Shown: one piece after another, positions 17,191 to 24,787 of the stretch
Position numbering within the stretch: position 1 is the first letter of the stretch
How the letters are laid out: the number at the start of each line of letters is the position of its first letter
Origin: Halieaceae bacterium
GTDB taxonomy: Bacteria; Pseudomonadota; Gammaproteobacteria; Pseudomonadales; Halieaceae
Assembly: GCA_024640505.1 (NCBI GenBank)
Contig: JAHEEV010000025.1
Coordinates: 1 to 42,190 of the forward strand
Direction of reading: 5' to 3'
DNA: 42,190 nt
Notes under the pieces: model-generated
Told to the model about the DNA's origin: nothing
The model's database searches: none
Seen by the model: only the letters and a program-made list of their open reading frames with translations
Program-made: the position numbers and the translations under genes

Positions 17191-18732
17191 ATGCTCTTCA
17201 ACTCTCTCGAATATCTCTTTCTTTTTCTCCCCGTATCTGTCGCCGTCTTTCTGGTTCTGTCCCGGTCAAGTACAACGGAGAAGCAGATATACTGGCTGGT
17301 CCTGGCCTCGCTCTTTTTTTACGCCAGCTGGAAGCCGGTTTATCTGCTGTTGATCGTCGCCTCGATACTGGTGAATTTCCTCCTGGGCAGGAAGCTCGCC
17401 CGGGAGGCGCCAGAGCGGATTCGCGGGTGGCTCACTGTCGGCATCTGTTTCAACCTGGGCTTGCTGGGCTATTTCAAATACACGGGATTTTTCCTCGACG
17501 GCCTCAATTCCCTGGGTATCTGGCTCATTCCGATACCCGAGATTACGCTACCGCTTGCCATATCGTTTTTCACATTTCAACAGATCGCCTACCTGGTCGA
17601 CGTATCCCGGGGAGATTGCCGGGAGTACCAGTTTCATCACTACGCACTTTTCGTGCTGTTCTTCCCGCAGCTCATTGCCGGACCGATCGTTCACCACAAG
17701 GAGATGATGCCCCAGTTCGACAGGCTGAGGGCAAGCAATCTCCTGCCCACCGACTTTGCCGTGGGCACCACCTTTATCGCCGTCGGCCTGTTCAAGAAAG
17801 TGGTCATGGCAGACTCCCTTGCGCTCATCGCAGATCCTGTTTTCAACGTGGCGGCAGACGGAGGACAGCTGAACAGCGTCGATGCCCTACTGGGCACCTA
17901 TGCTTTCAGCCTACAGATCTACTTCGATTTTTCGGGTTACAGCGATATCGCTATCGGCAGTGCGCGACTGTTCGGAATCAGGCTGCCGGAGAATTTCAGA
18001 TCTCCCTACAAGTCGCGCAGTATCATCGAGATCTGGCAACGCTGGCACATGACCCTGTCGCGATTTCTCAGGGACTATCTCTATTTCCCCCTGGGAGGAA
18101 ACCGGCAGGGCTCACTCAAGCGCTACAGGAACCTGATGATCACCATGCTCCTGGGTGGGTTGTGGCATGGCGCCGCGTGGACGTTTGTCATCTGGGGCGG
18201 CCTGCACGGACTCTACCTCTGCGTCAATCATGCCTGGCGCAACGCAATCGAAAGGACGGGTCTGCAGCGACTCTTCGGCCATGCTGCGTTTCAGCCGGGC
18301 TTTATTTTCCTGACGTTCACTGCCTGGTCTATCGCTCTGGTGGTTTTCAGGGCAACCGATACGCCCACGGCCTGGTCGATCATCCAGGCAGGATTCGTGG
18401 AGTTTTCGACGACGGCACCCATGATGCTGGGCGCAACCTTTGAGAGCGCTTTCATCCGGCAGGTTTTGTTGACTGCGGGATGGAACCCCTCTGACTATAC
18501 GGAGATATACGCCTTGATGGCAGCTGGGCTAGGAATCTGCTGGCTGCTCCCCAATGTACAGGAATTGCTGATCGATTATGACCCGGTGGCCATAGCGGAC
18601 AACGCCCCGATCACCCCGCCAGCGATCAGATGGCAACCCTCATTGCGCTTCGCCCTTCTTTCCGCCGTGCTGCTGAGCGCTTCCGTGCTCAGCCTGACCA
18701 CGGTGTCGCGCTTCATCTACTTCCAGTTCTGA
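17191..18732 (+). CDS. MBOAT family membrane O-acyltransferase (AlgI/PatA-like)
   Basis: This 513-residue protein has about eleven transmembrane helices. It begins MLFNSLEYLFLFLPVSVAVF, the standard start of AlgI/PatA-type MBOAT proteins. WQRWHMTLSRFLRDYLYFPLGGN is followed by GGLWHGAAWTFVIWGGLHG with the conserved histidines at about residues 326 and 339. The family passes acyl (usually acetyl) groups across the inner membrane for transfer to alginate, peptidoglycan or other glycans. The next gene, five bases on, is an SGNH-like protein, the usual partner that places the acyl group on the acceptor. O-acetylation of the local glycan is the likely role. Confidence 0.93.
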   Translation: MLFNSLEYLFLFLPVSVAVFLVLSRSSTTEKQIYWLVLASLFFYASWKPVYLLLIVASILVNFLLGRKLAREAPERIRGWLTVGICFNLGLLGYFKYTGFFLDGLNSLGIWLIPIPEITLPLAISFFTFQQIAYLVDVSRGDCREYQFHHYALFVLFFPQLIAGPIVHHKEMMPQFDRLRASNLLPTDFAVGTTFIAVGLFKKVVMADSLALIADPVFNVAADGGQLNSVDALLGTYAFSLQIYFDFSGYSDIAIGSARLFGIRLPENFRSPYKSRSIIEIWQRWHMTLSRFLRDYLYFPLGGNRQGSLKRYRNLMITMLLGGLWHGAAWTFVIWGGLHGLYLCVNHAWRNAIERTGLQRLFGHAAFQPGFIFLTFTAWSIALVVFRATDTPTAWSIIQAGFVEFSTTAPMMLGATFESAFIRQVLLTAGWNPSDYTEIYALMAAGLGICWLLPNVQELLIDYDPVAIADNAPITPPAIRWQPSLRFALLSAVLLSASVLSLTTVSRFIYFQF

Positions 18733-18737
18733 CCAGG

Positions 18738-19919
18738 ATGAAGCGTTACCTGATCGTTATTCTTGCGGCCACGACCCTGATCGTCGGGGGCGTGGGAATA
18801 ATCAATTACAGGGTCGATCCATTTCTGTTGTATCACCACCGTGATGGCGGTGACCAGGTGCTGGGCCGGATCGACCAGTTCTACAATATGCGCCTCTATA
18901 AACCCTACCATGTCAACCGACGAAAACCGGAAGCGATCATTGTCGGCACATCGCGCAGCGGCAGCATACGTGCACAGCACCCCAGCTGGGAGAATCTGCG
19001 AACTTACAACTTTGCCATGCCGGGTATGACCGTCTATGAGCTCGGCCAGCTGGTGAAGCACGCCCAGGCCGTCCAGCCCCTTTCCCAATTGATTATCGGC
19101 CTGGACTATCACGCGCTGGTGCGCGCCGTCCCGACATACCGCCCCGGATTCGAGCCTGCACGCCTGGTGGAAAAACCTGCCGAGTTTCGTTCTCCGGCAT
19201 ATATCGCCCAGTGGTTCCGCGACCTCCAGACGTTTCTTTTCTCGTTCGACATGTCAAGGGAGAGCCTGCGCGCCGTCGCGCCAACAGCCAGTTTTCCGAG
19301 AATTTACTACGCTGATGGCGCGTGGAAGGGCGTGGGAAGAGAGCTGGTCGGCCGCGGGGGCTATATCTTCGTGGCACGAAGCGCCGTCGAGTCCATCCAG
19401 GTGACACCGTTCCGACTGGAGGATAATCTGCCCTACCTCCGGGACCTCCTGCACTTCTGCTATCGCAACAATATAAACACAAAGCTGTTTTTTACACCCA
19501 CTCACGTGTTTTTCGTCGACCTGTGGTTCCGTATCGCTTCCGAACAACTCTGGCGCGATGCGCATCGGGAAATCCTGGCAATCAACAACGAGATCGCGCG
19601 GGAGTACAACAGACCGCCCTTTGAAATATGGGGTTTCGGCGATGTAAAAGAGGTGGTTGCAGAACCCATCTATCGCTCGAAGGATATCGACAAGGCCTGG
19701 TTCATGGATGGCGCCCACTACGGGACAAAGCTGGCAGAACACATCATGGAAGCCCTCCTGGGTCCGGAGGGTGACTTTGGCAGGATAGTGACTCCGGATA
19801 CGGTGGACGACTACCTGGACAGGGTAAATTCGATCCGGGAGCAATTCTTTCGCGCCAATCCCAAACAGGTTGCCGGGTTGCACGACAGGATCGGCAACGT
19901 ACCGGAGCTCGCGGACTGA
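18738..19919 (+). CDS. SGNH-hydrolase-like partner of the MBOAT acyltransferase
   Basis: This 393-residue protein has one N-terminal membrane anchor/signal (residues 4-22, LIVILAATTLIVGGVGI) and a periplasmic body. VGTSRSGSI at residues 69-77 resembles block I of SGNH/GDSL enzymes (nucleophile candidates Ser72 or Ser74). DGAHYG near residues 324-329 matches the Asp-x-x-His of block V. The pairing with an MBOAT gene follows algI-algJ and patA-patB, where the second protein completes acyl transfer in the periplasm. The ATG at 18738 is 5 bases after the MBOAT stop with an AGG site. Longer frames upstream overlap MBOAT and are rejected. Confidence 0.8.
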   Translation: MKRYLIVILAATTLIVGGVGIINYRVDPFLLYHHRDGGDQVLGRIDQFYNMRLYKPYHVNRRKPEAIIVGTSRSGSIRAQHPSWENLRTYNFAMPGMTVYELGQLVKHAQAVQPLSQLIIGLDYHALVRAVPTYRPGFEPARLVEKPAEFRSPAYIAQWFRDLQTFLFSFDMSRESLRAVAPTASFPRIYYADGAWKGVGRELVGRGGYIFVARSAVESIQVTPFRLEDNLPYLRDLLHFCYRNNINTKLFFTPTHVFFVDLWFRIASEQLWRDAHREILAINNEIAREYNRPPFEIWGFGDVKEVVAEPIYRSKDIDKAWFMDGAHYGTKLAEHIMEALLGPEGDFGRIVTPDTVDDYLDRVNSIREQFFRANPKQVAGLHDRIGNVPELAD

Positions 19920-20031
19920 TGACGAACAGGGTTGATACTCACCCCGCGTTGACATGCGGACCGGAGCCAGCCTGGGGGCGGCTCCTTACAGCTCCGAAAA
20001 ATCCCCAGCCTGGCAGACGGGAAAGCTGATC

Positions 20032-21126
20032 ATGCGCAACCTCATCAATCGACTCCTGGGCAGGACAACCAGGAAATCCGCACCTGAAGCACCGCGCCAG
20101 GCCACATCGCAGGCAGACGTACCGCTCACCCCGCCACTGCCCAACGCGCCGGTTCCCGTGCACCGCTTTGCCCCGGAGGTCGCGATTCCCGCCCGGTCGT
20201 TCGAAGCACCACGCCCCTGCGTCAGCTTCATCATCATCGTCTATAAAATGCCTGAGCAGGCGGAGAAGACCCTCTACTCGCTCAGCGCGCAATACCAGAG
20301 AGGGGTTACGGAGCAGGATTACGAAGTCGTCGTAGTGGAGAATTCCTCCAGCGCCGTGCTCGGTGAAAAGAGAGCCTGCCAGTACGGCGACAATGTCCGC
20401 TATTTTTACCGGGAAGAGACACTCCCTACGCCAGTACACGCGGTAAACTTCGGCGCTGCGCAGGCCGCGGGCACTCATATCAGCATAATGGTCGACGGGG
20501 CGCGCATGCTCAGCCCGGCCGTGGTGAGTTACACGCTGGCCGCGGCACGCCTCCATCCGAAAACAGTGGTGGCGGTTCCCGGCTATCACCTCGGTCCCAC
20601 ACTGCAGCAGCGCTCCATGCTGGAGGGCTATTGCGAGGAAGTGGAAGCGGAGCTCCTCGCCTCCATCAACTGGCCCGAAGACGGTTACCGCCTGTTCGAG
20701 ATCTCCTGCCTGAGCGGGACCAGCGGCAGCGGCTACTTCAAACCCATCGGTGAAAGCAACTGCCTGTGTGTGCCCGGACCCCTGTGGCGCGAACTGGGTG
20801 GCTTCGACCCGGCTTTTACCGAAACCGGCGGGGGCCAGGTCAATCTGGACTTCTACAAGCGGGCGGTTGAACGGCAGGACACCCTCCTCGTCATCCTCAT
20901 CGGCGAGGGCAGTTTCCACCAGTTCCATGGCGGCATCACCACGGGTACCCAGGGCAAGGCCAGGGTCAAGTCCATGGACGACCATTTCAACCAGTACGCG
21001 GCGCTGCGTGGCGGCCCCTACCGGTCGCCAACCAAGCGTCCGGTATACCTCGGCAGCCTGCCGGACAGCGCCATGAAATTCATGCACCACGGCACGACCC
21101 AGGCCATGAAAGTCCTCGAAGACTGA
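20032..21126 (+). CDS. Family 2 glycosyltransferase, DGAR-type paralogue 2
   Basis: This 364-residue member of the same family as 5845-6807 and 34621-35625 has a basic, Pro/Ala-rich N-terminal extension of about 60 residues. The catalytic domain reads CVSFIIIVYKMPEQAEKTLYS, EVVVVENSSS, MVDGARMLSP (Asp155-Gly-Ala-Arg), VPGYHLG, ESNCLC, GGGQVNLDFYKRA and GEGSFHQFHGGITT. The ATG at 20032 has a GGGAAA site. An upstream ATG at 19954 is open but has no ribosome site and encodes nothing conserved. It follows the SGNH gene by about 110 bases and precedes a methyltransferase. Donor and acceptor are unknown. Confidence 0.85.
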   Translation: MRNLINRLLGRTTRKSAPEAPRQATSQADVPLTPPLPNAPVPVHRFAPEVAIPARSFEAPRPCVSFIIIVYKMPEQAEKTLYSLSAQYQRGVTEQDYEVVVVENSSSAVLGEKRACQYGDNVRYFYREETLPTPVHAVNFGAAQAAGTHISIMVDGARMLSPAVVSYTLAAARLHPKTVVAVPGYHLGPTLQQRSMLEGYCEEVEAELLASINWPEDGYRLFEISCLSGTSGSGYFKPIGESNCLCVPGPLWRELGGFDPAFTETGGGQVNLDFYKRAVERQDTLLVILIGEGSFHQFHGGITTGTQGKARVKSMDDHFNQYAALRGGPYRSPTKRPVYLGSLPDSAMKFMHHGTTQAMKVLED

Positions 21127-21152
21127 ATCAGGACACGAAGCCCGCACATGGA

Positions 21153-22004
21153 GTGCCAGGCATTTACAGGGTAAACTTGGCCTCTTCGATCACACCGGGA
21201 GACATCACCATCGCACGTATCTACCTACCGCCGTCCATGCGCGGATTTGACCCCCGCCGTCGGGCCTTCAGCACCTGGGTGGACCACACCTCCTTCGGCT
21301 ACGATATCGTCGAAGCCATTCGGCCGAAAAAGGTCGTGGAGCTGGGAACCTACAACGGGCACAGCTATTTCGTTTTCTGCCAGTCGATGATCGAGAACGA
21401 CATCGACGGCCTTTGCTACGCGGTGGATACCTGGGGTGGCGATGAACACACCGGGGACTATGGCGAATCGATTTTCGAAGAGGTCCGCAAACATGCCCGG
21501 GACCACTACCGAGGCATCAGCTACCTGCTGCGCATGCTCTTCAACGAAGCCGTAGGCCACTTCGAGGACGAGTCGATCGATCTGTTGCATATCGACGGTC
21601 TCCATACCTACGATGCGGTGAATGAGGACTTCACCAACTGGTACCCCAAGGTCCGCCCGGGGGGGATAATTCTCTTTCACGACATCGAAGCTCGCCAGTC
21701 TGACTTCGGCGTGTGGAAATACTGGTCGGAGCTGCAAACGCAGCACGAGACCTTCACTTTTCACCACGGCTTCGGCCTCGGCGTTCTGCGCAAGCCCGGA
21801 GAAAAGGGGCCGGCAGACGAACACCCGTTACTTCAGCTGTTGTTTGCGAGTGATGAAGACGAGCAACACAAGCTGCGCCAGTTATATATCTATAACAGCG
21901 AGTTCCTGGAGGCCCGCAACAAGGCCCGACGGGTGAAATGGAAACCCGACCATGGCGGCGACGGAAAACCGGGACGCCCTGACAGGTCGAAGAAGGAGCA
22001 GTAG
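21153..22004 (+). CDS. Class I SAM methyltransferase (Methyltransf_24-like)
   Basis: This protein of up to 283 residues has motif I VVELGTYNGHSYFVF, then LCYAVDTWGGDEHTG and IDLLHIDGLHTYDAV ... GGIILFHDI. That pattern is typical of the Methyltransf_24 class found fused to or beside glycosyltransferases. The C terminus is a basic, Gly/Arg/Lys-rich tail. The longest start is GTG at 21153; ATG at 21237 would remove 28 residues and still keep the fold. It lies 26 bases after the DGAR glycosyltransferase, so the two probably act on the same glycan. It converges with the dioxygenase at 22024. Confidence 0.83.
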   Translation: MPGIYRVNLASSITPGDITIARIYLPPSMRGFDPRRRAFSTWVDHTSFGYDIVEAIRPKKVVELGTYNGHSYFVFCQSMIENDIDGLCYAVDTWGGDEHTGDYGESIFEEVRKHARDHYRGISYLLRMLFNEAVGHFEDESIDLLHIDGLHTYDAVNEDFTNWYPKVRPGGIILFHDIEARQSDFGVWKYWSELQTQHETFTFHHGFGLGVLRKPGEKGPADEHPLLQLLFASDEDEQHKLRQLYIYNSEFLEARNKARRVKWKPDHGGDGKPGRPDRSKKEQ

Positions 22005-22023
22005 GCCCGCAGGTATTGGTCTG

Positions 22024-22773
22024 CTATCCAGGCGTATCCTGCCACAGTGTGCCGTGTTCCCGGGCGCCCTCCTGTTCCGGACGTCCATTGGAATAATAGT
22101 AAAGCGCCACCGAGCGACGACTGCGATCCGCAGGACAGGTCAGGGGATGGGGGTGGCCGTGAAAGGACGTCGTGGTGGTCCTGAAAATTACACAGCGGCC
22201 CGCTATCGGGGCGATTTTATGAACGCAGGCTTCCATATCCGCTGTCCATAGTTCGAGGTCACCTCCATACTCCGGCCGCCAATCCTCGTTGAGGTAGATC
22301 AGCAGGTTGAGCCTGCGGTCCAGGCCATACTGGGGGTGTTTGTTGAAGTCGGCATGCACCTTCAGATAGCCCCCTGGCATGGTTCTGTGAACCCCCCCAC
22401 CGGCCAGGTGAGGGTCGGCCAGCAAACCGGGAACCCCCGTGATTTTTTCCAGCAGGGCAACAAAGGGATTGTTGTTCAACTCCCAGTAGAGACGGCGGTA
22501 GACCAGCGGCACCAGTTGCTCTCGTGAAAGCCACTCCTTTCCCAGTTGCGCTTCGCTGCCATCTTCAAGAAGCACCGGTATATGGGTGGAGCCGGATTTT
22601 TTCTTCCTGGCAAAATCGGGAAAGCTGTCGTTGAGCGAGGAAATAAAACTGGGGGGCAGGAAGTCATCGATGACGATATGTGGGAAAGGATCAGCCTTCG
22701 CGAAGGCGTCTGCCATCGCATCGGACTCCGCTAACAGCTTGTCATAATCGATAATCCGGGTGGGGCTGTCCAT
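22024..22773 (-). CDS. 2-oxoglutarate/Fe(II) dioxygenase (tandem paralogue 1)
   Basis: This 249-residue protein has the iron-binding His140-Ala-Asp142 in YLKVHADFN, a distal His at 205-207 (SFHGHP) and the 2-oxoglutarate-binding Arg219/220 in SRRSVALYYY. This is the 2OG-FeII_Oxy (prolyl hydroxylase-like) family. The ATG at 22773 has an AAGGGA site. The gene 27 bases upstream (22801-23583) has the same layout and clear similarity throughout (DPFPHI / IPFPHI, RRLNLLIYLN / RRVNLLLYLN, SFHGHP / SYHGHP), so this is a tandem duplication. The substrate is unknown: hydroxylation of an acyl chain, sugar or peptide are all possible. Confidence 0.87.
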   Translation of the reverse strand: MDSPTRIIDYDKLLAESDAMADAFAKADPFPHIVIDDFLPPSFISSLNDSFPDFARKKKSGSTHIPVLLEDGSEAQLGKEWLSREQLVPLVYRRLYWELNNNPFVALLEKITGVPGLLADPHLAGGGVHRTMPGGYLKVHADFNKHPQYGLDRRLNLLIYLNEDWRPEYGGDLELWTADMEACVHKIAPIAGRCVIFRTTTTSFHGHPHPLTCPADRSRRSVALYYYSNGRPEQEGAREHGTLWQDTPG

Positions 22774-22800
22774 TATGATATCCCTTTCGCGAATTGCTTC

Positions 22801-23583
22801 TTACTGCAGGGGCGGGAGTTCGACTTCGGGCAATACCTGCCAATCGGTACGCCTGGTCGGCTCCACCTGCTTGTCGTCACGCCCCAGCGTGTAGTAGTAA
22901 ATAGCGATGGACTTGCGCGTGATCCCGTCGGGACATGCCAGGGGCCGTGGGTGGCCGTGATAGGACGTCGCATCGGTGTTGAAGATCACGCAGCGCGCGG
23001 CAAGAGGCCGAAGCCGCTTGACGCAGCGGCTGGCATCCTCGCTCCAAAGTTCCAGGTGCCCCTCATAATCATCCTGCCAGTCCCGGTTCAGATACAACAG
23101 CAGGTTGACGCGTCGTTCCAGGTTGTAGTCGGCATGATGGGTGAAATCCGCATGGACGCCCAGGAGACCGCCCGGGAGGATCTGGTGCAGCCCCCCGCCC
23201 CGCAGGGAGGGATCCGGGATGAGATTTTCTATGCCGGTCAGCTTCTCGAGACTGCGGATGAAGGTACCGGAATTTAATTCCCAGATAAGCTGCCGGGTCA
23301 GGGCGGGTATTTTAAACAGGTGCGGCATGCCTTGCTTGTTAAACTGAACTTTCTCACCGTCATCTCCCGTGGCCACCAGCTGTCGCCAGTTGATATCCGC
23401 CGAAGTGGTGGGAAAATGCGCCAGCACTGCATCGATCACCTCGTCGTTAACGAACCCGTCGAGCGCGATGTGGGGAAATGGAATGCCGTTGACATACTCT
23501 TCATGGCCGGCAACGAAGCGTTCGCGAATGGCACTGTAGTCGAGCAGAACCCTGTCGGGGTAACAATCGGCAGACAAGCTCAT
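22801..23583 (-). CDS. 2-oxoglutarate/Fe(II) dioxygenase (tandem paralogue 2)
   Basis: This 260-residue protein has His144-Ala-Asp146 (GVHADFTHH), distal His209 (TSYHGHPRPL) and Arg223 (TRKSIAIYYY), the complete facial triad and co-substrate residue of 2OG-FeII oxygenases. It is homologous along its length to 22024-22773 but clearly diverged, so the pair may have different substrates. The ATG at 23583 has an AAAGG site. It is 48 bases downstream of the PhyH-type dioxygenase, and all three are probably one transcript. Confidence 0.87.
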   Translation of the reverse strand: MSLSADCYPDRVLLDYSAIRERFVAGHEEYVNGIPFPHIALDGFVNDEVIDAVLAHFPTTSADINWRQLVATGDDGEKVQFNKQGMPHLFKIPALTRQLIWELNSGTFIRSLEKLTGIENLIPDPSLRGGGLHQILPGGLLGVHADFTHHADYNLERRVNLLLYLNRDWQDDYEGHLELWSEDASRCVKRLRPLAARCVIFNTDATSYHGHPRPLACPDGITRKSIAIYYYTLGRDDKQVEPTRRTDWQVLPEVELPPLQ

Positions 23584-23631
23584 GACATGAGACCTTTGGC
23601 GGTTGAGTTGACAGGTAGGCCCCGAGGCATA

Positions 23632-24612
23632 TCAGCGCTGCCCATGGTCATCCTGCCGGGCGTAGCGGGCGGCAAGCTGCTCCCGTTCCTGGTTGAACTT
23701 TCGCTGCAGGCGGACCGCTTCCGCCAGGTGGTCATCGGGCAGGCTGCCCAGTTCCGGATTCCAGGGTACCAGATTAAATTGCTTGTCCCGCCAGTAAAAC
23801 TTGAGGTCATCGCGATCCCAGTCCCGATAGATATCCTGCCAGTCCAGCCGCTCGAAGTGGGGTCGCAGGCAACGCTCGGTCGTATCCTGCCGCTCTGCCT
23901 GGTAGCGAAAATCCACTGACAGGCGCATACGGTCCGTCTCATTGGCCAGAGCCCGGTGAATCGTCAGGCTGTGAAATGCAACCACATCCCCCAGCTTGAA
24001 ATCACTCGCAACCCAGTCCAGGTTGCGGGCTTCGGGGGGAAGACTGGTCTGCCGGTGGCCCGCACCGAGCGAATATTCCACCGGCTGCAGGCCCAGGCGG
24101 TGGGAGCCCTCCAGAATAGCCAGTGACCCCAGTGCCTGAGGACAGTCAGAAAGCGGAATCCAGCAGGCGTAGAGATCCGGCGTTCCCTGGTTATTCACAT
24201 AGTCCTGGTGAGGAGGTGTACTCCAGTCCCGGCTCTCCGGAAAGACCAGCCGGGCAATGGAAAGGGGATGAGGAAAGGCGGTATCGCCCAGCAGTCCCCG
24301 CATGAGACGCAGGACCGAGGGTTCATGAGCCAGGGCGTGGAAGTCCTGCAGCCTCTGGATTCTGTCGTATACCTCGAAATACTCCTTCTCTCCCTCCACC
24401 TTGGGCATGGTCCAGGAGATAGCATCCATGGGGTCCGAACCGGGCTTGAGCCAATGACAGTCAGCACAGATCTCAACGATCTGGCGCCTTAACGCAAGGA
24501 GGCATTCGGGGTCGATCAATCCGCGGATATAGACATACCCTGCCTCATCAAACCGCTGTTTCAGGGCCACAGAATCAGACAGTAACGGGGATGAATCAAC
24601 GAAAGGCTTCAT
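23632..24612 (-). CDS. Phytanoyl-CoA dioxygenase (PhyH) family protein
   Basis: This 326-residue non-heme iron dioxygenase has His135-Gln-Asp137 in STPPHQDYVNN, distal His219 in FHSLTIHRALAN and Arg230 in RMRLSVDFRYQ. GYVYIRGLIDPE near the N terminus is the usual PhyH opening. Family members hydroxylate lipids, small metabolites or antibiotics using oxygen and 2-oxoglutarate. The ATG at 24612 fits the family length; a TTG at 24711 would add 33 residues of no recognisable content. Its place among three other dioxygenases and glycan genes suggests a tailoring step, but the substrate cannot be read from the sequence. Confidence 0.85.
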   Translation of the reverse strand: MKPFVDSSPLLSDSVALKQRFDEAGYVYIRGLIDPECLLALRRQIVEICADCHWLKPGSDPMDAISWTMPKVEGEKEYFEVYDRIQRLQDFHALAHEPSVLRLMRGLLGDTAFPHPLSIARLVFPESRDWSTPPHQDYVNNQGTPDLYACWIPLSDCPQALGSLAILEGSHRLGLQPVEYSLGAGHRQTSLPPEARNLDWVASDFKLGDVVAFHSLTIHRALANETDRMRLSVDFRYQAERQDTTERCLRPHFERLDWQDIYRDWDRDDLKFYWRDKQFNLVPWNPELGSLPDDHLAEAVRLQRKFNQEREQLAARYARQDDHGQR

Positions 24613-24787
24613 ACCGGAGAAGTTTGGCTCCAAAGGGAAGGTTGCAGTGCGTCGCTGCCGGTCATGCCACAGGGAAAGTTCCGGGGCGATTATATGCGCC
24701 ATATCGGGCAATTGCCAACGAACCCCCAGCGCTATCCGTGGCTTCCTTGCGTCAGATCAAGACAGCTCGGGCAAGCGGTTGCCTGTT

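Noticed and set aside
17127-18443. Open frame of about 438 codons in another frame of the MBOAT gene
   Set aside because: The MBOAT frame has the family motifs and helices. The other frame is rich in Arg/Pro/His without hydrophobic pattern.
19939-21147. Open frame of about 402 codons on the minus strand opposite the DGAR glycosyltransferase paralogue 2
   Set aside because: The plus strand encodes a protein homologous to two others in the window; the antisense frame has no similarity.
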